Positions 38,293 to 51,310 of a stretch of DNA of 64,000 nt are shown one piece after another. The notes beneath the pieces are model-generated. The model searched no databases. It was not told the DNA's origin and saw only the letters and a list, made by a program, of their open reading frames with translations. A program made the translations under genes and the position numbers. The stretch's first letter is position 1. Each line of letters begins with the position of its first letter. Source of the stretch: Amaranthus tricolor (Eukaryota; Streptophyta; Magnoliopsida; Caryophyllales; Amaranthaceae); the NCBI RefSeq assembly GCF_026212465.1, contig NC_080052.1, forward strand, positions 14,725,878-14,789,877, given 5' to 3'.

Positions 38293-38975
38293 TAGGAATA
38301 GGCATGGGTCTTGGACCCTAAGGGTCTAGATTTGACCCGATCCTAATTTTAAGTGTCTGGGTCCATGTATTTTTGAACCCTATGGATCCGGGTCGGATCT
38401 GGGTTCATGACCTTAGGGTCTGGGTCCGGGTTTACACGTTTGAGATACAGATCCGACGCATGGACCCATTTACATCTTTTTTAAAAAAATTATATATTAG
38501 CTATCATGTTATTTAATTGTTTGATTTGAAATTTTATTATATTGTTGAACATTACATGATTTTGAACTATGTCGGTTCATGTAATTTAAAATGTGGTCGT
38601 TGTATCTATATTTTAAAATAAAAGACTTGATAAATATTATATTATAAGAACTTGAATGTTGGAAAACTTCATATATTTAGCTCAATCAGTATAAAGTATT
38701 AGAAGATCCTCGTTAGTCGAAAAAGTTTAAATAATTTATGCGAATGGCCGAAAATTGTACTTCATAATATATTATTAAAAAATTTTTGGAAAAAAAAAAA
38801 TTGTTCTGAAACCAGATCTAGACTTTAGACCCGCCAGACCTTAAGGGTCTGGGTCCCGGTCCAAAATTTTTAGAACCTACGGATCCGGGTTCGGTTTTGG
38901 GTCCAATAAAAATAATTAGGGTATGGATCTGGGTCTTGCTGGACCCGACCCAGATCCGACCCATGCCCATCCCTA
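38293..38975. mobile_element. Non-autonomous hAT-type element 1 (left arm)
   Basis: 683 bp rich in GGGTCTGGGTCC repeats. Inverted ends are TAGGAATAGGCATGG and CCATGCCCATCCCTA. The 8-bp target duplication GGTATGGG is perfect (38285-38292 and 38976-38983). Its copy in the right arm is at 50053-50734. Confidence 0.9.
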
Positions 38976-39672
38976 GGTATGGGCCTATGGGGAGGGCATA
39001 CCGCATCCACTCGCCCATATGAAGAAAGTCAAAATCGAAAAACTATTTGATAAATGGTTTTTATGAAAACACGAACATAAACTTCCATCCTACCTCGATT
39101 AACAAGTATTAGTGGAAAGTAAGGGATTATATCCATAAGGATAGTTAGTTTTGAATCAGCTAAATGACTTAAGGGATACATTTGGATTTGATGAAAATTG
39201 CACAAAATTCAACTAACAACTAGTTGTAAACTAAATAATTAATTATTGCTCTTTACCTTCTTCTTTATTTTTATCTTTATTTTTAGTTATTTATATGAAT
39301 TTTATTTATTCTATTTGTAAGGTGCAGGTTTCTCTCCCTTTGAAAACCTTTCTCGACCCAAGGGACTCTTTGACCGCTCTCCTCTATAGGTATGAGCTGC
39401 CGTCTTTCTTCTATCCCCAAACCCTGATCATAGTTTTCTATGAGCGGGATACACTGGGTATGATGATGATGATGATGATGATATAAGGTAAACATGCATA
39501 TTTATAACGAATCTAATAAATGGTCACCTTCATTTCAGTGACAAGGATTGGTAATCTCGACTACGAGTCACGAATTATTTGGCCTTGAACTATTTTCATG
39601 ATCTTCAATTCAACATCTAACACAATTTTTTTTTTTAAATTGGGAATATTATTAATACAAACACACTGTAAT

Positions 39673-40814
39673 TAGGAATGATCATGGCTCTCTATTGGAC
39701 TAGCCCAGACCAGTCACTTTTTTAAGGGTTTGGGTCTCATTTTTTGAGACCCATCGAATTCGAATCGAGTCTAAATCCCAAAATTGAATAAGCGGTCTAG
39801 GTTCAAATCCAGACCCTCAGACCCAGACTTGGACTCACACTGGACCGTTAAACCCAAACCCTTGACCGACTACATGGACCAAGACCTGGACCCTAAAATT
39901 AATTATATATTTTTACAAACTTCTTTGATATAATATACTCCTTTCGTTTCTTAAAGAAGTTTTCATTTGTCAGTTTGAAATGTCTCAATTGTTGTTCTCA
40001 TAAACAATCATTTTATTTATATGACAAATTTTGGAAAAAAATAACTTTATTTATCATTATTTTATTAATGCTTATGGTGCACACATATCTTCCACTAACT
40101 TAATTTTAAAGTTTTTTATTTTTTATGATCCTTACATGTTTCCCATTAATTTTATAAAAATAATTTTATTATTAGTTGTAGTCTCAATATTTTTTCCACT
40201 AACTTTCTTTAAGTATTTTTTTAATGTTTATGATTCCCATTAATTTGATACTTGCTAAGTTTAACAATAATTTTAAATTACCACCTAATACCACATGTTT
40301 AAATGGTAATGCATTAGAATGTATTTTGTGATGAAAATGAGCTTGTTGAAGGAGAATAATTATAGTCATTAAATTTATCAATAGATATTCTTACCAAAAT
40401 TACAATAACATTCTATTACCATTCCCAGCATTTATTATCGATTACCAAATGGACCGTAAATCTTTTTGAGGTTTAAATCTTCTTAGTTATCTTATTGGTT
40501 TCATCTTGTTGGGTTTCAAATCTTGTCATGCTTAATTTTTATGTTGTTTTGCTAAATTTTGAGATCATCTATCTTCTTTATATCATATTTTCAGAAAATG
40601 CTTCATGCTTGCTTTACAATAATTGAGGACCCATTTTTAGACACTTTTTTCGACCCATTAAGGACCTTAGACCAATTAGACCGGACAGGTCTGGGTAGAG
40701 GTATGAAAATTTCAGACCTAATGGTCTGGATTCGAGCTTGATTCATTAAAACTTAATGGGCTTGGGTCCGAGTTTCACTGGACCCGCTCTAGACCCGCCT
40801 CATGACCATCCCTA
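39673..40814. mobile_element. Non-autonomous hAT-type element 2 (left arm)
   Basis: 1,142 bp with inverted ends TAGGAATGATCATGG and CATGACCATCCCTA and an 8-bp target duplication, ACTGTAAT and ACTGTAAC (one mismatch). GGTCTGGGTCC-type repeats occupy both ends. The middle, at about 40260-40455, contains a relic of the TAA-flanked MITE. Right-arm copy at 48207-49350. Confidence 0.88.
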
Positions 40815-41583
40815 ACTGTAACATTGAGAAATCAAAACAATCGATATAAATAACTCCAAAAAGGGGAAAAAAGCCATTCGAATAAAGCATCAATGAGATA
40901 TGCTACGCAAGGAAGAAACATAGGATTGGACTATGATTACAAGTTTCAAATTCACACCCTAATACATCAATCACTACATTATATTACAGACTAAAATGTT
41001 ACAATAACAACTGTTACACCAATCATGAGAAGCTACTCCAATTTTACGCCAACAAACTATATTTATTCTTCTTTCATTCCTATTCCACTGTCACACATGA
41101 TGTATGATCCTCTTCTTTTGTAGTATTGTAAACGAATATGCTTTGCCTTTGTACACGCCTTGCATGTTCTATCTTAAAAAACATACACACACCCATATTT
41201 ACCTGGTTTGGTCCAGTACACCCGTAGAATCCCCAAGAATTATACGTTGTGGTGTGTGTTTCAACAACATAGCCCAATTGTTTGTCTGTGTATTGTACTC
41301 ATGAGTATGCACAGACACATGTTATTATCCTTCAGTAAGTTCTCAAACCTAGCCTCCACACCCTTCACATCTACTCTTAACTTTCTACTAGACACTAGCA
41401 CACACATCAATCTGATCTGCTGCTGCTGTTTCTGTGTACTGTACTCACGATTATACAAACACAGGTTAGTCAGAACTAGCGTCTTCTTATTTAGTGATGC
41501 AACTAACTTATTGTACAAGCATTGCACATTCACACCTATCCCAGAGCAGCAAAAACCTGTTGTCAAGTCTTTCTTCCCATTAC
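40815..41583. other. Unidentified segment in the left arm
   Basis: About 770 bp between the hAT element and the LTR, mirrored at 47437-48206. It has frames rich in Cys and Gln (CAG repeats near 41419) but no domain I recognise. It could be a decayed retrotransposon or a host gene end. Confidence 0.4.
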
Positions 41584-41588
41584 TGCTG

Positions 41589-43676
41589 TGTAACACCCCT
41601 AAATTTTACAAACAACGGAGGATACAATGCCTTATACCAAAAACATATACAACCTAAAGTTTACAAAAGACATAAAAGAGCTATGGAGTCAAAAGACCAA
41701 TGCATAACTCGTGTTATGCTTTGCACTCATAACTCTCCCCCAATTCAATGCAAAAGAAGCTCCAATACCTGTTACACCTATCTAAGATGATCCTGCTGCT
41801 CAACATCATACCATAAGCCAAATGTATCATAGCAAAAATATCATAGAAAGTGAATAAATCAAACATAATGCAAACACATACACGTTAGTAACTAACACCA
41901 AATATTAATAAGGTCAACAGAGCTAATGTTATGTTATAAAACTATATAAAGATGATTTCGCAAAACACAAAGCATAACTAGTAACTATTTATCATCCATA
42001 TATATTTCTTAATCTCATTTCTTCTTTTCCAACCCGAACCATGTGTCCATGGGTGGAATGTATATCTTAACACTCCTCTTCTCAAAATCATAACATCTCT
42101 ATAACACACGTATGATGTCTACTTAACTAAGGGTGTTGACTACCTGACGCCTAATGATAAAGCATTGCCTTGCGGCGCTTGTCTACCTAAATGTAAGTGT
42201 GATCATAGTATATCTTTGGGATTCTAATTAACTCCCATGAGGTAACTCAACTTAGGTATAATCTTTCTATGAAGGAAAACCCTTGGGGTTCGCAAGATCC
42301 GAGGGGCACTTCTCATTAGCATAAACTATTTTGTCAATGAAGACCTTGGGCTTTGCAAGCCCCATGACTATCTCAACTATAAACTATCAATGAATAAACT
42401 TTCTATCAATGAAAACCTTGAGGATTTCAAGACCCACTGGTAACTCAAATATACTCTTGTTATTAATGACAAACATAGGGTTTGCAAGACCCACCGGTAA
42501 CTCAAATATACTCTTGCTATCAAAGAGAACCATGGGGTTTGCAAGACCCACCGGTAACTCAAATATACTCTTGCTATCAATGAGAATCATGGGGTTTACA
42601 AGACCCACCGGTAACTCAAATATACTCTTTCTATTAATTAGAACGATGGGGTTTGCAAGACCCACCGGTAACTCATATTATGAACTTTTTATCAATAAAG
42701 GAATCATTACGATTCCAAATAACATAGTCAAATCTTTCATTAAAAGGGAGTCATTTCGACTTCATGTAAACATAAGTCTTTTTTCATCCATAAGAGGATT
42801 ATTCTCACTTCCCGGTAATATAATTAAATGCCAAAGTACAACGAAACAATGCCAACTCATAACAACAACCACAAAAGCCCATTAACAACTATTAGTAATC
42901 AAATAAAATTAATTGACTACTATTAATCAACACCTATTTACGGTATTTACAATATAAACCACCATTAACAAACTTTATAATGACAATTAACAATCACTTT
43001 GTGACCAAAAATCCTAATCATTACTAAAACTAATACTACACTACCATTCATTAACAGCGGCTCATACACAAGGCTTATACAAGGTTGTTCAATTAATAAA
43101 TCACCATCAAAACCAAAAAAGTAGTACATACTACTTTTATTTTCATCCGAATATAAACCCTAACTTGTCCATATTCAAATCGCCACAATCACTTAAACCC
43201 ATGCTAAAAATTCAAGTTATCATACTCATTTAACAAGGATAAACTATAAATAACAAGAAATTAAATATCAAAACATACAAAATCAAATTGAGTAAGAGAT
43301 TGCTCACAAAGGGTTGAGAAGATGATGAAAAAAATAAAGAGCTTTAAGCCATGTGAGAGGGGGGTCCCGGCGGCGGCTGCTGGTGGCTGGCGGTGGCTGT
43401 TGATGGTGCTGGATATTCTTGGTGTTGAGGAAGGGAGGTGGAGAAGAAAGAAAGAAAGAAAGAACGACATGGAAAATGAGGAGTATGGGTTTAGGGATTT
43501 TTTAGTTATTTTTTATTTTTTTCTTTATCTTTTTGTTAATTCAATATCCTAACTCATCTATATAATCACATATTTACTTTATGTCCAAAGACAACTTTCA
43601 ATATTCTAGAAAAATTTTGAATTACAAGTATAAGTTTAATTTGAACATCTTTATTTGATTAATTATAAATATACTC
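41589..43676 (-). mobile_element. Solo LTR, left arm, 5' end deleted
   Basis: The 3' end (plus-strand TGTAACACCCCTAAA at 41589) is next to TGCTG at 41584-41588, the complement of target duplication CAGCA. The other end is missing: about 155 bp including the TGTAACACCCC start and the flanking bases, present at 45188-45345 in the right arm, have been lost. It is related to the LTR at 6911-10589 by shared internal stretches such as GCAAAAGAAGCTCCAATAC. Confidence 0.88.
42409..42680. repeat. 57-bp tandem repeat inside the LTR
   Basis: About 4.7 units, each containing GGTAACTCAAATATACTCTT (first at 42439, next at 42496). The unit length is a multiple of three and both strands stay open, giving a 19-residue repeat (GFARPTGNSNILLLSKRTM) on the plus strand. 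Mirrored at about 46340-46611. Confidence 0.9.
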
Positions 43677-43871
43677 TAGACATTCATGTGTTAGTGATTT
43701 GTAGCCAACAATCATAACCCTGCACACTCCTTATTCTATTGACACAGTACCTGTATAAACAAGCCATTGCACAATGTAAATTTTGAAGTCATTTCATTTA
43801 TACTATCTCAATGCCACAATGTTGTTTGTTATTTTTAGAGGCTGAAGTGAAAATCTTTTATTAATTGTTTT

Positions 43872-44995
43872 CCCCGGGTGCCAATTCTGGCTTTAATAAG
43901 GTATTTGAAAGTTTCTAATTTGGTACTTTAATTTCAATTTTACCATATTTATTTCAAGGCACAGGCTCCATAGCACCTAAAACAAGCTTGCATTCAACAC
44001 CTTTCTAAATTTTTTTGTTTTTTCCCCTAAAGAATCCCTGCCAATTACAATGAGGGTGTAGCAATCCCTGTGTAACACAACTTTTATAACCCACCACTCA
44101 AGTACATGCATCCATGTTTTCCAAGGAAACTACAAGAACATGATTTATAGATTTAAATTCCTTACTGCAAAATGCACATAAACTTGTGGATGATCAAGAT
44201 ATTCAGGTTATGGAATAGGCACCAATTTTTAGCTTGTTAAAACTGCTAACAAGAATTTTTTTTTACTTGTTGCATCTTTCGCCATGTATTTAACTACAAG
44301 AACATTCTACGGCTCCTTTGCGGATTCTAAATATGGATAAATATCAAATAATGAATCAACCATATCATTTAATATATAACCACAACATATGAAATTATCG
44401 TTGTCCCATTTGTTTCTTTTCCACATCTCCTCTACGGTTTCATCCTGCTTCTCCTCTAACCTTGGTTTTGAAATCATGTATGCCATGTTGAATGTAGTAA
44501 GCAAGAAAAGCATTTTCTTTTGACATCTCCGCAAATCAACCCCAAAAAGTTTTCTAATTCGAAAATATTCGCTTTCATCTCCTTAAGACTTGATATCTCT
44601 CAAGACTTATAACAGTTTTAGATTGTTTAATGTTTTATAGATGTAAAACTTGAAAAGATTACAAGCACTGAACCGAGATAATAAGTCTTTGCAATCTATT
44701 ACAAAATCTAGGAATTGAAATTACAATTAAATAAGTAACTTGAAATAAATAAATAACCTTAAACAAAAGATACTTTAAGACAATATACGAAAACTTGATA
44801 CCAAATCGAGGCACAAGCTTGTTTTCCTAAACCCTTTATTCCACCTACTTGGTTCTTAGGCTTAAAACATGGAATACACTTTTGATTTACAACGATTTGC
44901 GATCATATTATACATTAGAGTATCTTTGACTAGCATTTATTGATCCAAGATCGAGTGTTCATGAGCCCGCTGCATTAATTCTTGAGAAACTATAA
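43872..44995 (-). other. Loop of the large inverted repeat, with copia remains
   Basis: Not repeated in the arms. It carries the copia gag remnant described separately. On the minus strand TGGTATCA (plus 44797-44804) may be a partial initiator-Met primer-binding site upstream of gag. The rest, 43872-44230, has no recognised content. Confidence 0.55.
44230..44590 (-). pseudogene. Copia retrotransposon gag remnant (UBN2-type)
   Basis: The translation runs RKLFGVDLRRCQKKMLFLLT, then MAYMISKPRLEEK, DETVEEMWKRNKWDNDNF, YILNDMVDSLFDIYPYLESA, KEP, a stop codon and VKYMAKDATSK. This is the order of the N-terminal gag domain of plant Ty1/copia elements (KLDG..RRWQKKM and ..SAKELWD.L..KYM). The Trp of RRWQKKM is Cys here, and the LW of KELW is replaced by Pro and a TAG stop. 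No protease, integrase or reverse transcriptase is seen nearby. Confidence 0.78.
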
Positions 44996-45204
44996 AACAA
45001 TTAATAAAAGATTTTCACTTCAGCCTCCAAAAATAACAAACAACATTGTGGCATTGAGATAGTATAAATGAAATGACTTTAAAATTTACATTGTGCAATG
45101 GCTTGTTTATACAGGTACTGTGTCAATAGAATAAGGAGTGTGCAGGGTTATGATTGTTGGCTACAAATCACTAACACATGAATGTCTCTCATGTGTTGTC
45201 AGCA

Positions 45205-47431
45205 TGTAACACCCCATCATTTTATTACGTCATTATTTATCTGAAATAATTATTTTTAGAAGCTTTTTTTATAATAATTATTTTGAATTAGTTTATATCG
45301 ATTATTTATATATGTATAGGAATGTCTACATATTTATAATAAGAGTATATTTATAATTAATCAAATAAAGATGTTCAAATTAAACTTATACTTGTAATTC
45401 AAAATTTTTCTAGAATATTGAAAGTTGTCTTTGGACATAAAGTAAATATGTGATTATATAGATGAGTTAGGATATTGAATTAACAAAAAGAGAAAGAAAA
45501 AAATAAAAAATAACTAAAAAATCCCTAAACCCATACTCCTCATTTTCCATGTCGTTCTTTCTTTCTTTCTTTCTTCTCCACCTCCCTTCCTCAACACCAA
45601 GAATATCCAGCACCATCAACAGCCACCGCCAGCCACCAGCAGCCGCCGCCGGGACCCCCCTCTCACATGGCTTAAAGCTCTTTATTTTTTTCATCATCTT
45701 CTCAACCCTTTGTGAGCAATCTCTTACTCAATTTGATTTTGTATGTTTTGATATTTAATTTCTTGTTATTTATAGTTTATCCTTGTTAAATGAGTATGAT
45801 AACTTGAATTTTTAGCATGGGTTTAAGTGATTGTGGCGATTTGAATATGGACAAGTTAGGGTTTATATTCGGATGAAAATAAAAGTAGTATGTACTACTT
45901 TTTTGGTTTTGATGGTGATTTATTAATTGAACAACCTTGTATAAGCCTTGTGTATGAGCCGCTGTTAATGAATGGTAGTGTAGTATTAGTTTTAGTAATG
46001 ATTAGGATTTTTGGTCACAAAGTGATTGTTAATTGTCATTATAAAGTTTGTTAATGGTGGTTTATATTGTAAATACCATAAATAGGTGTTGATTAATAGT
46101 AGTCAATTAATTTTATTTGATTACTAATAGTTGTTAATGGGCTTTTGTGGTTGTTGTTATGAGTTGGCATTGTTTCGTTGTACTTTGGCATTTAATTATA
46201 TTACCGGGAAGTGAGAATAATCCTCTTATGGATGAAAAAAGACTTATGTTTACATGAAGTCGAAATGACTCCCTTTTAATGAAAGATTTGACTATGTTAT
46301 TTGGAATCGTAATGATTCCTTTATTGATAAAAAGTTCATAATATGAGTTACCGGTGGGTCTTGCAAACCCCATCGTTCTAATTAATAGAAAGAGTATATT
46401 TGAGTTACCGGTGGGTCTTGTAAACCCCATGATTCTCATTGATAGCAAGAGTATATTTGAGTTACCGGTGGGTCTTGCAAACCCCATGGTTCTCTTTGAT
46501 AGCAAGAGTATATTTGAGTTACCGGTGGGTCTTGCAAACCCTATGTTTGTCATTAATAACAAGAGTATATTTGAGTTACCAGTGGGTCTTGAAATCCTCA
46601 AGGTTTTCATTGATAGAAAGTTTATTCATTGATAGTTTATAGTTGAGATAGTCATGGGGCTTGCAAAGCCCAAGGTCTTCATTGACAAAATAGTTTATGC
46701 TAGTGAGAAGTTCCCCTAGGGTCTTGCGAACGCCAAGGGTTTTCCTTCATAGAAAGATTATACCTAAGTTGAGTTACCTCATGGGAGTTAATTAGAATCC
46801 CAAAGATATACTATGATCACACTTACATTTAGGTAGACAAGCGCCGCAAGGTAATGCTTTATCATTAGGCGTCAGGTAGTCAACGCCCTTAGTTAAGTAG
46901 ACATCATACGTGTCTTATAGAGATGTTATGATTTTGAGAAGAGGAGTGTTAAGATATACATTCCACCCATGAACACATGGTTCGGGTTGGAAAAGAAGAA
47001 ATGAGATTAAGAAATATATATGGATGATAAATAGTTACTAGTTATGCTTTGTGTTTTGCGAAATCATCTTTATATAGTTGTATAACATAACATTAGCTCT
47101 GTTGACCTTATTAATATTTTGGTGTTAGTTACCAACGTGTATGTGTTTGCATTATGTTTGATTTATTCACTTTCTATGATATTTTTGCTATGATACATTT
47201 GGCTTATGGTCTGATGTTGAGCAGCAGGATCATCTTAGATAGGTGTAACAGGTATTGGAGCTTCTTTTGCATTGAATTGGGGGAGAGTTATGAGTGCAAA
47301 GCATAACACGAGTTATGCATTGGTCTTTTGACTCCATAGCTCTTTTATGTCTTTTGTAAACTTTAGGTTGTATATGTTTTTGGTATAAGGCATTGTATCC
47401 TCCGTTGTTTGTAAAATTTAGGGGTGTTACA
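45205..47431 (+). mobile_element. Solo LTR, right arm, complete (2.2 kb)
   Basis: Starts TGTAACACCCCATC and ends TAGGGGTGTTACA. The left flank is CAGCA (45200-45204). The right flank is CAACA (47432-47436), but the left arm keeps CAGCA at that place, so the 5-bp target duplication was perfect before one substitution. A pyrimidine-rich TTTCTTTCTTTC tract lies near 45560. No internal retrotransposon region is present. Confidence 0.9.
46340..46611. repeat. 57-bp tandem repeat, right-arm copy
   Basis: Mirror copy of 42409-42680, with the same 19-residue periodicity when translated on the minus strand. Confidence 0.9.
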
Positions 47432-47436
47432 CAACA

Positions 47437-48206
47437 GTAATGGGAAGAGAGACTTGACAACAGGTTTTTGCTGCTCTGGGATAGGTGTGAATGTGCAATG
47501 CTTGTACAATAAGTTAGTTGCATCACTAAATAAGAAGACGCTAGTTCTGACTAACCTGTGTTTGTATACTCGTGAGTACAGTACACAGAAACAGCAGCAG
47601 CAGATCAGATTGATGTGTGTGCTAGTGTCTGGCAGAAAGTTAAGAGTAGATGTGAAGGGTGTGGAGGCTAGGTTTGAGAACTTACTAAAGGATAATAACA
47701 TGTGTCTGTGCATACTCATGAGTACAATACACAGACAAACAATTGGGCTATGTTGTTGAAACACACACCCACAACGTATAATTCTTGGGGATTCTACGGG
47801 TGTACTGGACCAAACCAGGTAAATATGGGTGTGTGTATGTTTGTTTAAGATAGAACATGCAAGGCGTGTACAAAGGCAAAGCATATTCGTTTACAATACT
47901 ACAAAAGAAGAGGATCATACATCATATGTGACAGTGGAATAGGAATGAAAGAAGAATAAATATAGTTTGTTGGCGTAAAATTGGAGTAGCTTCTCATGAT
48001 TGGTGTAACAGTTGTTATTGTAACATTTTAGTCTGTAATATAATGTAGTGATTGATGTATTAGGTTGTGAATTTGAAACTTGTAATCATAGTCCAATCCT
48101 ATGTTTCTTCCTTGCGTAGCATATCTCATTGATGCTTTATTCGAATGGCTTTTTCCCCTTTTTGGAGTTATTTATATCGATTGTTTTGATTTCTCAATGT
48201 TACAGT
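47437..48206. other. Unidentified segment in the right arm
   Basis: Mirror of 40815-41583. The frame starting near 47424 (plus) is open for 111 codons but shows no domain that I recognise. Confidence 0.4.
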
Positions 48207-49350
48207 TAGGGATGGTCATGAGGCGGGTCTAGAGCGGGTCCAGTGAAACTCGGACCCAAGCCCATTAAGTTTTAATGAATCAAGCTCGAATCCAGACCAT
48301 TAGGTCTGAAATTTTTATACCTGTACCCAGACCTGTCCGGTCTAATTGGTCTAAGGTCCTTAATGGGTCGAAAAAAGTGTCTAAAAATGGGTCCTCAATT
48401 ATTGTAAAGCAAGCATGAAGCATTTTCTGAAAATATGATATAACGAAGATAGATGATCTCAAAATTTAGCAAAACAACATAAAAATTAAGCATGACAAGA
48501 TTTGAAACCCAACAAGATGAAACCAATAAGATAACTAAGAAGATTTAAACCTTAAAAAGATTTACGGTCCATTTGGTAATCGATAATAAATGCTGGAATG
48601 GTAATAGAATGTTAGTGTAATTTTGGTAAGAATATCTATTGATAAATTTAATGACTATAATTATTCTCCTTCAACAAGCTCATTTTCATCACAAAATACA
48701 TTCTAATGCATTACCATTTAAACATGTGGTATTAGGTGGTAATTTAAAATTGTTGTTAAACTTAGCAAGTATCAAATTAATGGGAATCATAAACATTAAA
48801 AAAATACTTAAAGAAAGTTAGTGGAAAAAATATGGAGATTACAACTAATAATAAAATTATTTTTATAAAATTAATGGGAAACATGTAAGGATCATAAAAA
48901 ATAAAAAATTTTAAAATTAAGTTAGTGGAAGATATGTGTGGACCATAAGCATTAATAAAATAATGATAAATAAAGTTATTTTTTTTCTAAAATTTGTCAT
49001 ATAAATAAAATGATTGTTTATGAGAACAACAATTGAGACATTTCAAACTGACAAATGAAAACTTCTTTAAGAAACGAAATGAGTATATTATATCAAAAAA
49101 GTTTGTAAAAAATATATAATTAATTTTAGGGTCCAGGTCTTAGTCCATGTAGTCGGTCAAGGGTTTGGGTTTAAAGGTCCAGTGTGAGTCCAAGTCTGGA
49201 TCTGAGGGTCTGGATTTGAACCTAGACCCCTTATTCAATTTTGGGATTTAGACCCGATTCGAATTCGATGGGTCTCAAAAAATGAGACCCAAACCCTTAA
49301 AAAAGTGACTGGTCTGGGGCTAGTCCAATAGAGAGCCATGATCATTCCTA
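48207..49350. mobile_element. Non-autonomous hAT-type element 2 (right arm)
   Basis: Mirror copy of 39673-40814. It starts TAGGGATGGTCATG after GTTACAGT and ends ATCATTCCTA before ATTACAGT, the same one-mismatch 8-bp target duplication. Confidence 0.88.
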
Positions 49351-50052
49351 ATTACAGTGTGTTTGTATTAATAATATTCCCAATTTAAAAAAAAATTTGT
49401 GTTAGATGTTGAATTGAAGATCATGAAAATAGTTCAAGGCCAAATAATTCGTGACTCGTAGTCGAGATTACCAATCCTTGTCACTGAAATGAAGGTGACC
49501 ATTTATTAGATTCGTTATAAATCTGCATGTTTACCTTATATCATCATCATCATCATCATTATCATCATACCCAGTGTATCCCGCTCATAGAAAACTATGA
49601 TCAGGGTCTGGGGATGGAAGAAAGACGGCAGCTTATATCTATAGACGAGAGTGGTCAAAGAGTCCCTTGGGTCGAGAAAGGTTTTCAAAGGGAGAGAAAC
49701 CTGCACCTTACAAATAGAATAAATAAAATACATACAAATAACTAAAAATAAAGATAAAAATAAAGAAGAAGGTAAAGAGCGATAATTAATTATTTAGTTT
49801 ACAACTAGTTGTTAGTTGAATTTTGTGCAATTTTCATCAAATCCAAATGTATCCCTTAAGTCATTTAGCTGATTCAAAACTAACTATCATTGTGGATATA
49901 ATCCCTTACTTTCCACTAATACTTGTTAATCGAGGTAGGATAGAAGTTTATGTTCGTGTTTTCATAAAAACCATTTATCAAATAGTTTTTCGATTTTGAC
50001 TTTCTTCATATGGGCGAGTGGATGCGGTATGCCCTCCCCATAGGCCCATACC

Positions 50053-50734
50053 TAAGGATGGGCATGGGTCGGATCTGGGTCGGGTCCAGCAAGACCTAGA
50101 TCCATACCCTAATTATTTTTATTGGACCCAAAACCGAACCCGGATTCATAGGTTCTAAAAATTTTGGACCGGGACCCAGACCCTTAAGGTCTGGCGGGTC
50201 TAAAGTCTAGATCTGGTTTCAGAACAATTTTTTTTTTCCAAAAATTTTTTAATAATATATTATGAAGTACAATTTTCGGCCATTCGCATAAATTATTTAA
50301 ACTTTTTCGACTAACGAGGATCTTCTAATACTTTATACTAATTGAGCTAAATATATGAAGTTTTCCAACATTCAAGTTCTTATAATATAATATTTATCAA
50401 GTCTTTAATTTTAAAATATAGATACAACGACCACATTTTAAATTACATGAACCGACATAGTTCAAAATCACGTAATGTTCAACAATATAATAAAATTTCA
50501 AATCAAACAATTAATTAACATGATAGCTAATGTATAATTTTTTTAAAAAAGATGTAAATGGGTCCATGGGTCGGATCTGTATCTCAAACGTGTAAACCCG
50601 GACCCGGACCCTAAGGTCATGAACCCAGATCCGACTCGGATCCATAGGGTTCAAAAATACATGGACCCAGACATTAAAAATTAGGATCGGGTCAGATCTA
50701 GACCCTTAGGGTCCAAGACCCATGCCTATTCCTA
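50053..50734. mobile_element. Non-autonomous hAT-type element 1 (right arm)
   Basis: Mirror copy of 38293-38975, flanked on both sides by CCCATACC (50045-50052 and 50735-50742). Confidence 0.9.
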
Positions 50735-51310
50735 CCCATACCTATAGCCTCCTAAAATTTACCTACCCACCACCTATGGCGGGTAAAATTTTCATACTGA
50801 TACCTGCCCATATGGGTATGCATTTAAACCAAGGTTGTTAGGATCAGGATTTTACGAAGGATCGTTGAGGGGGTAGGATCGAAATCGGTAAAATCGAATC
50901 GTAGGATCTTGTGATCTTAAAAGTATGCATTAATATGCTTTAGCAAACTAATTATCAGTCACATTTGTTCATTTATTATATTTGAAAGGGTAAATAAAAA
51001 CTTATTTGACTTCAACTATTAATTTTTAAAAAAGAATACTTTTAATACATTTTTAATTTCCGAATCAAGAAAAACTTAAATTTTAGTCTAATTGATACAA
51101 TTAAGTAGATAAGTGCATATTTATACATAAGTAAAATCTGGATTATATGAATTTTTTATATGATTGAAACCATCCTTGTAGGATCGAATCGTTGGATCGT
51201 TGGATTGTAGCAAACTAATTATCTTAGCACCAAAATTTTGGAGTTGAGTAAGATCGCACGATTCTAACAACATTAAAATCCTACATGCGATCCAGATAAT
51301 ATGAATTACT

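Larger units (their letters stand above)
37735..43871. repeat. Large inverted repeat, left arm
   Basis: The reverse complement of 44996-51312. Paired positions add to about 89020-89047 outside the LTR and about 88866 inside it. Shared contents, in mirror order, are a GATC-rich repeat, two hAT-type elements, an unidentified 0.8-kb segment, and a solo LTR that has lost its 5' end in this arm. Several long frames inside the arms are identical at protein level, so the arms are much closer to each other than A1 is to A2. Confidence 0.93.

Noticed and set aside
39283..39495. Poly-His/poly-Met open frames
   Set aside because: Translations of an (ATG)n microsatellite at 39463-39482 and its mirror at 49545-49570.
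42409..42680. CRISPR-like array
   Set aside because: Units are contiguous 57-bp tandem repeats without distinct spacers, in plant nuclear DNA.
42409..42885. 158-codon open frame with identical copy at 46134-46610
   Set aside because: Translation of the 57-bp tandem repeat in an LTR. The identity reflects the recent palindrome, not selection on a protein.
43322..43552. Gly/Ala/Arg-rich open frame and its mirror at 45467-45697
   Set aside because: Lies in the GC-richer and GAAA-rich 5' part of the solo LTR. No recognisable domain.
45205..47431. Mutator-like DNA transposon with TGTAACACCCC terminal inverted repeats
   Set aside because: The target duplications are 5 bp (CAGCA; also TCCAA and GGAGG for relatives) and not 9 bp. 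The ends are TG...CA and the inverted similarity is limited to about a dozen bases, as in LTRs.
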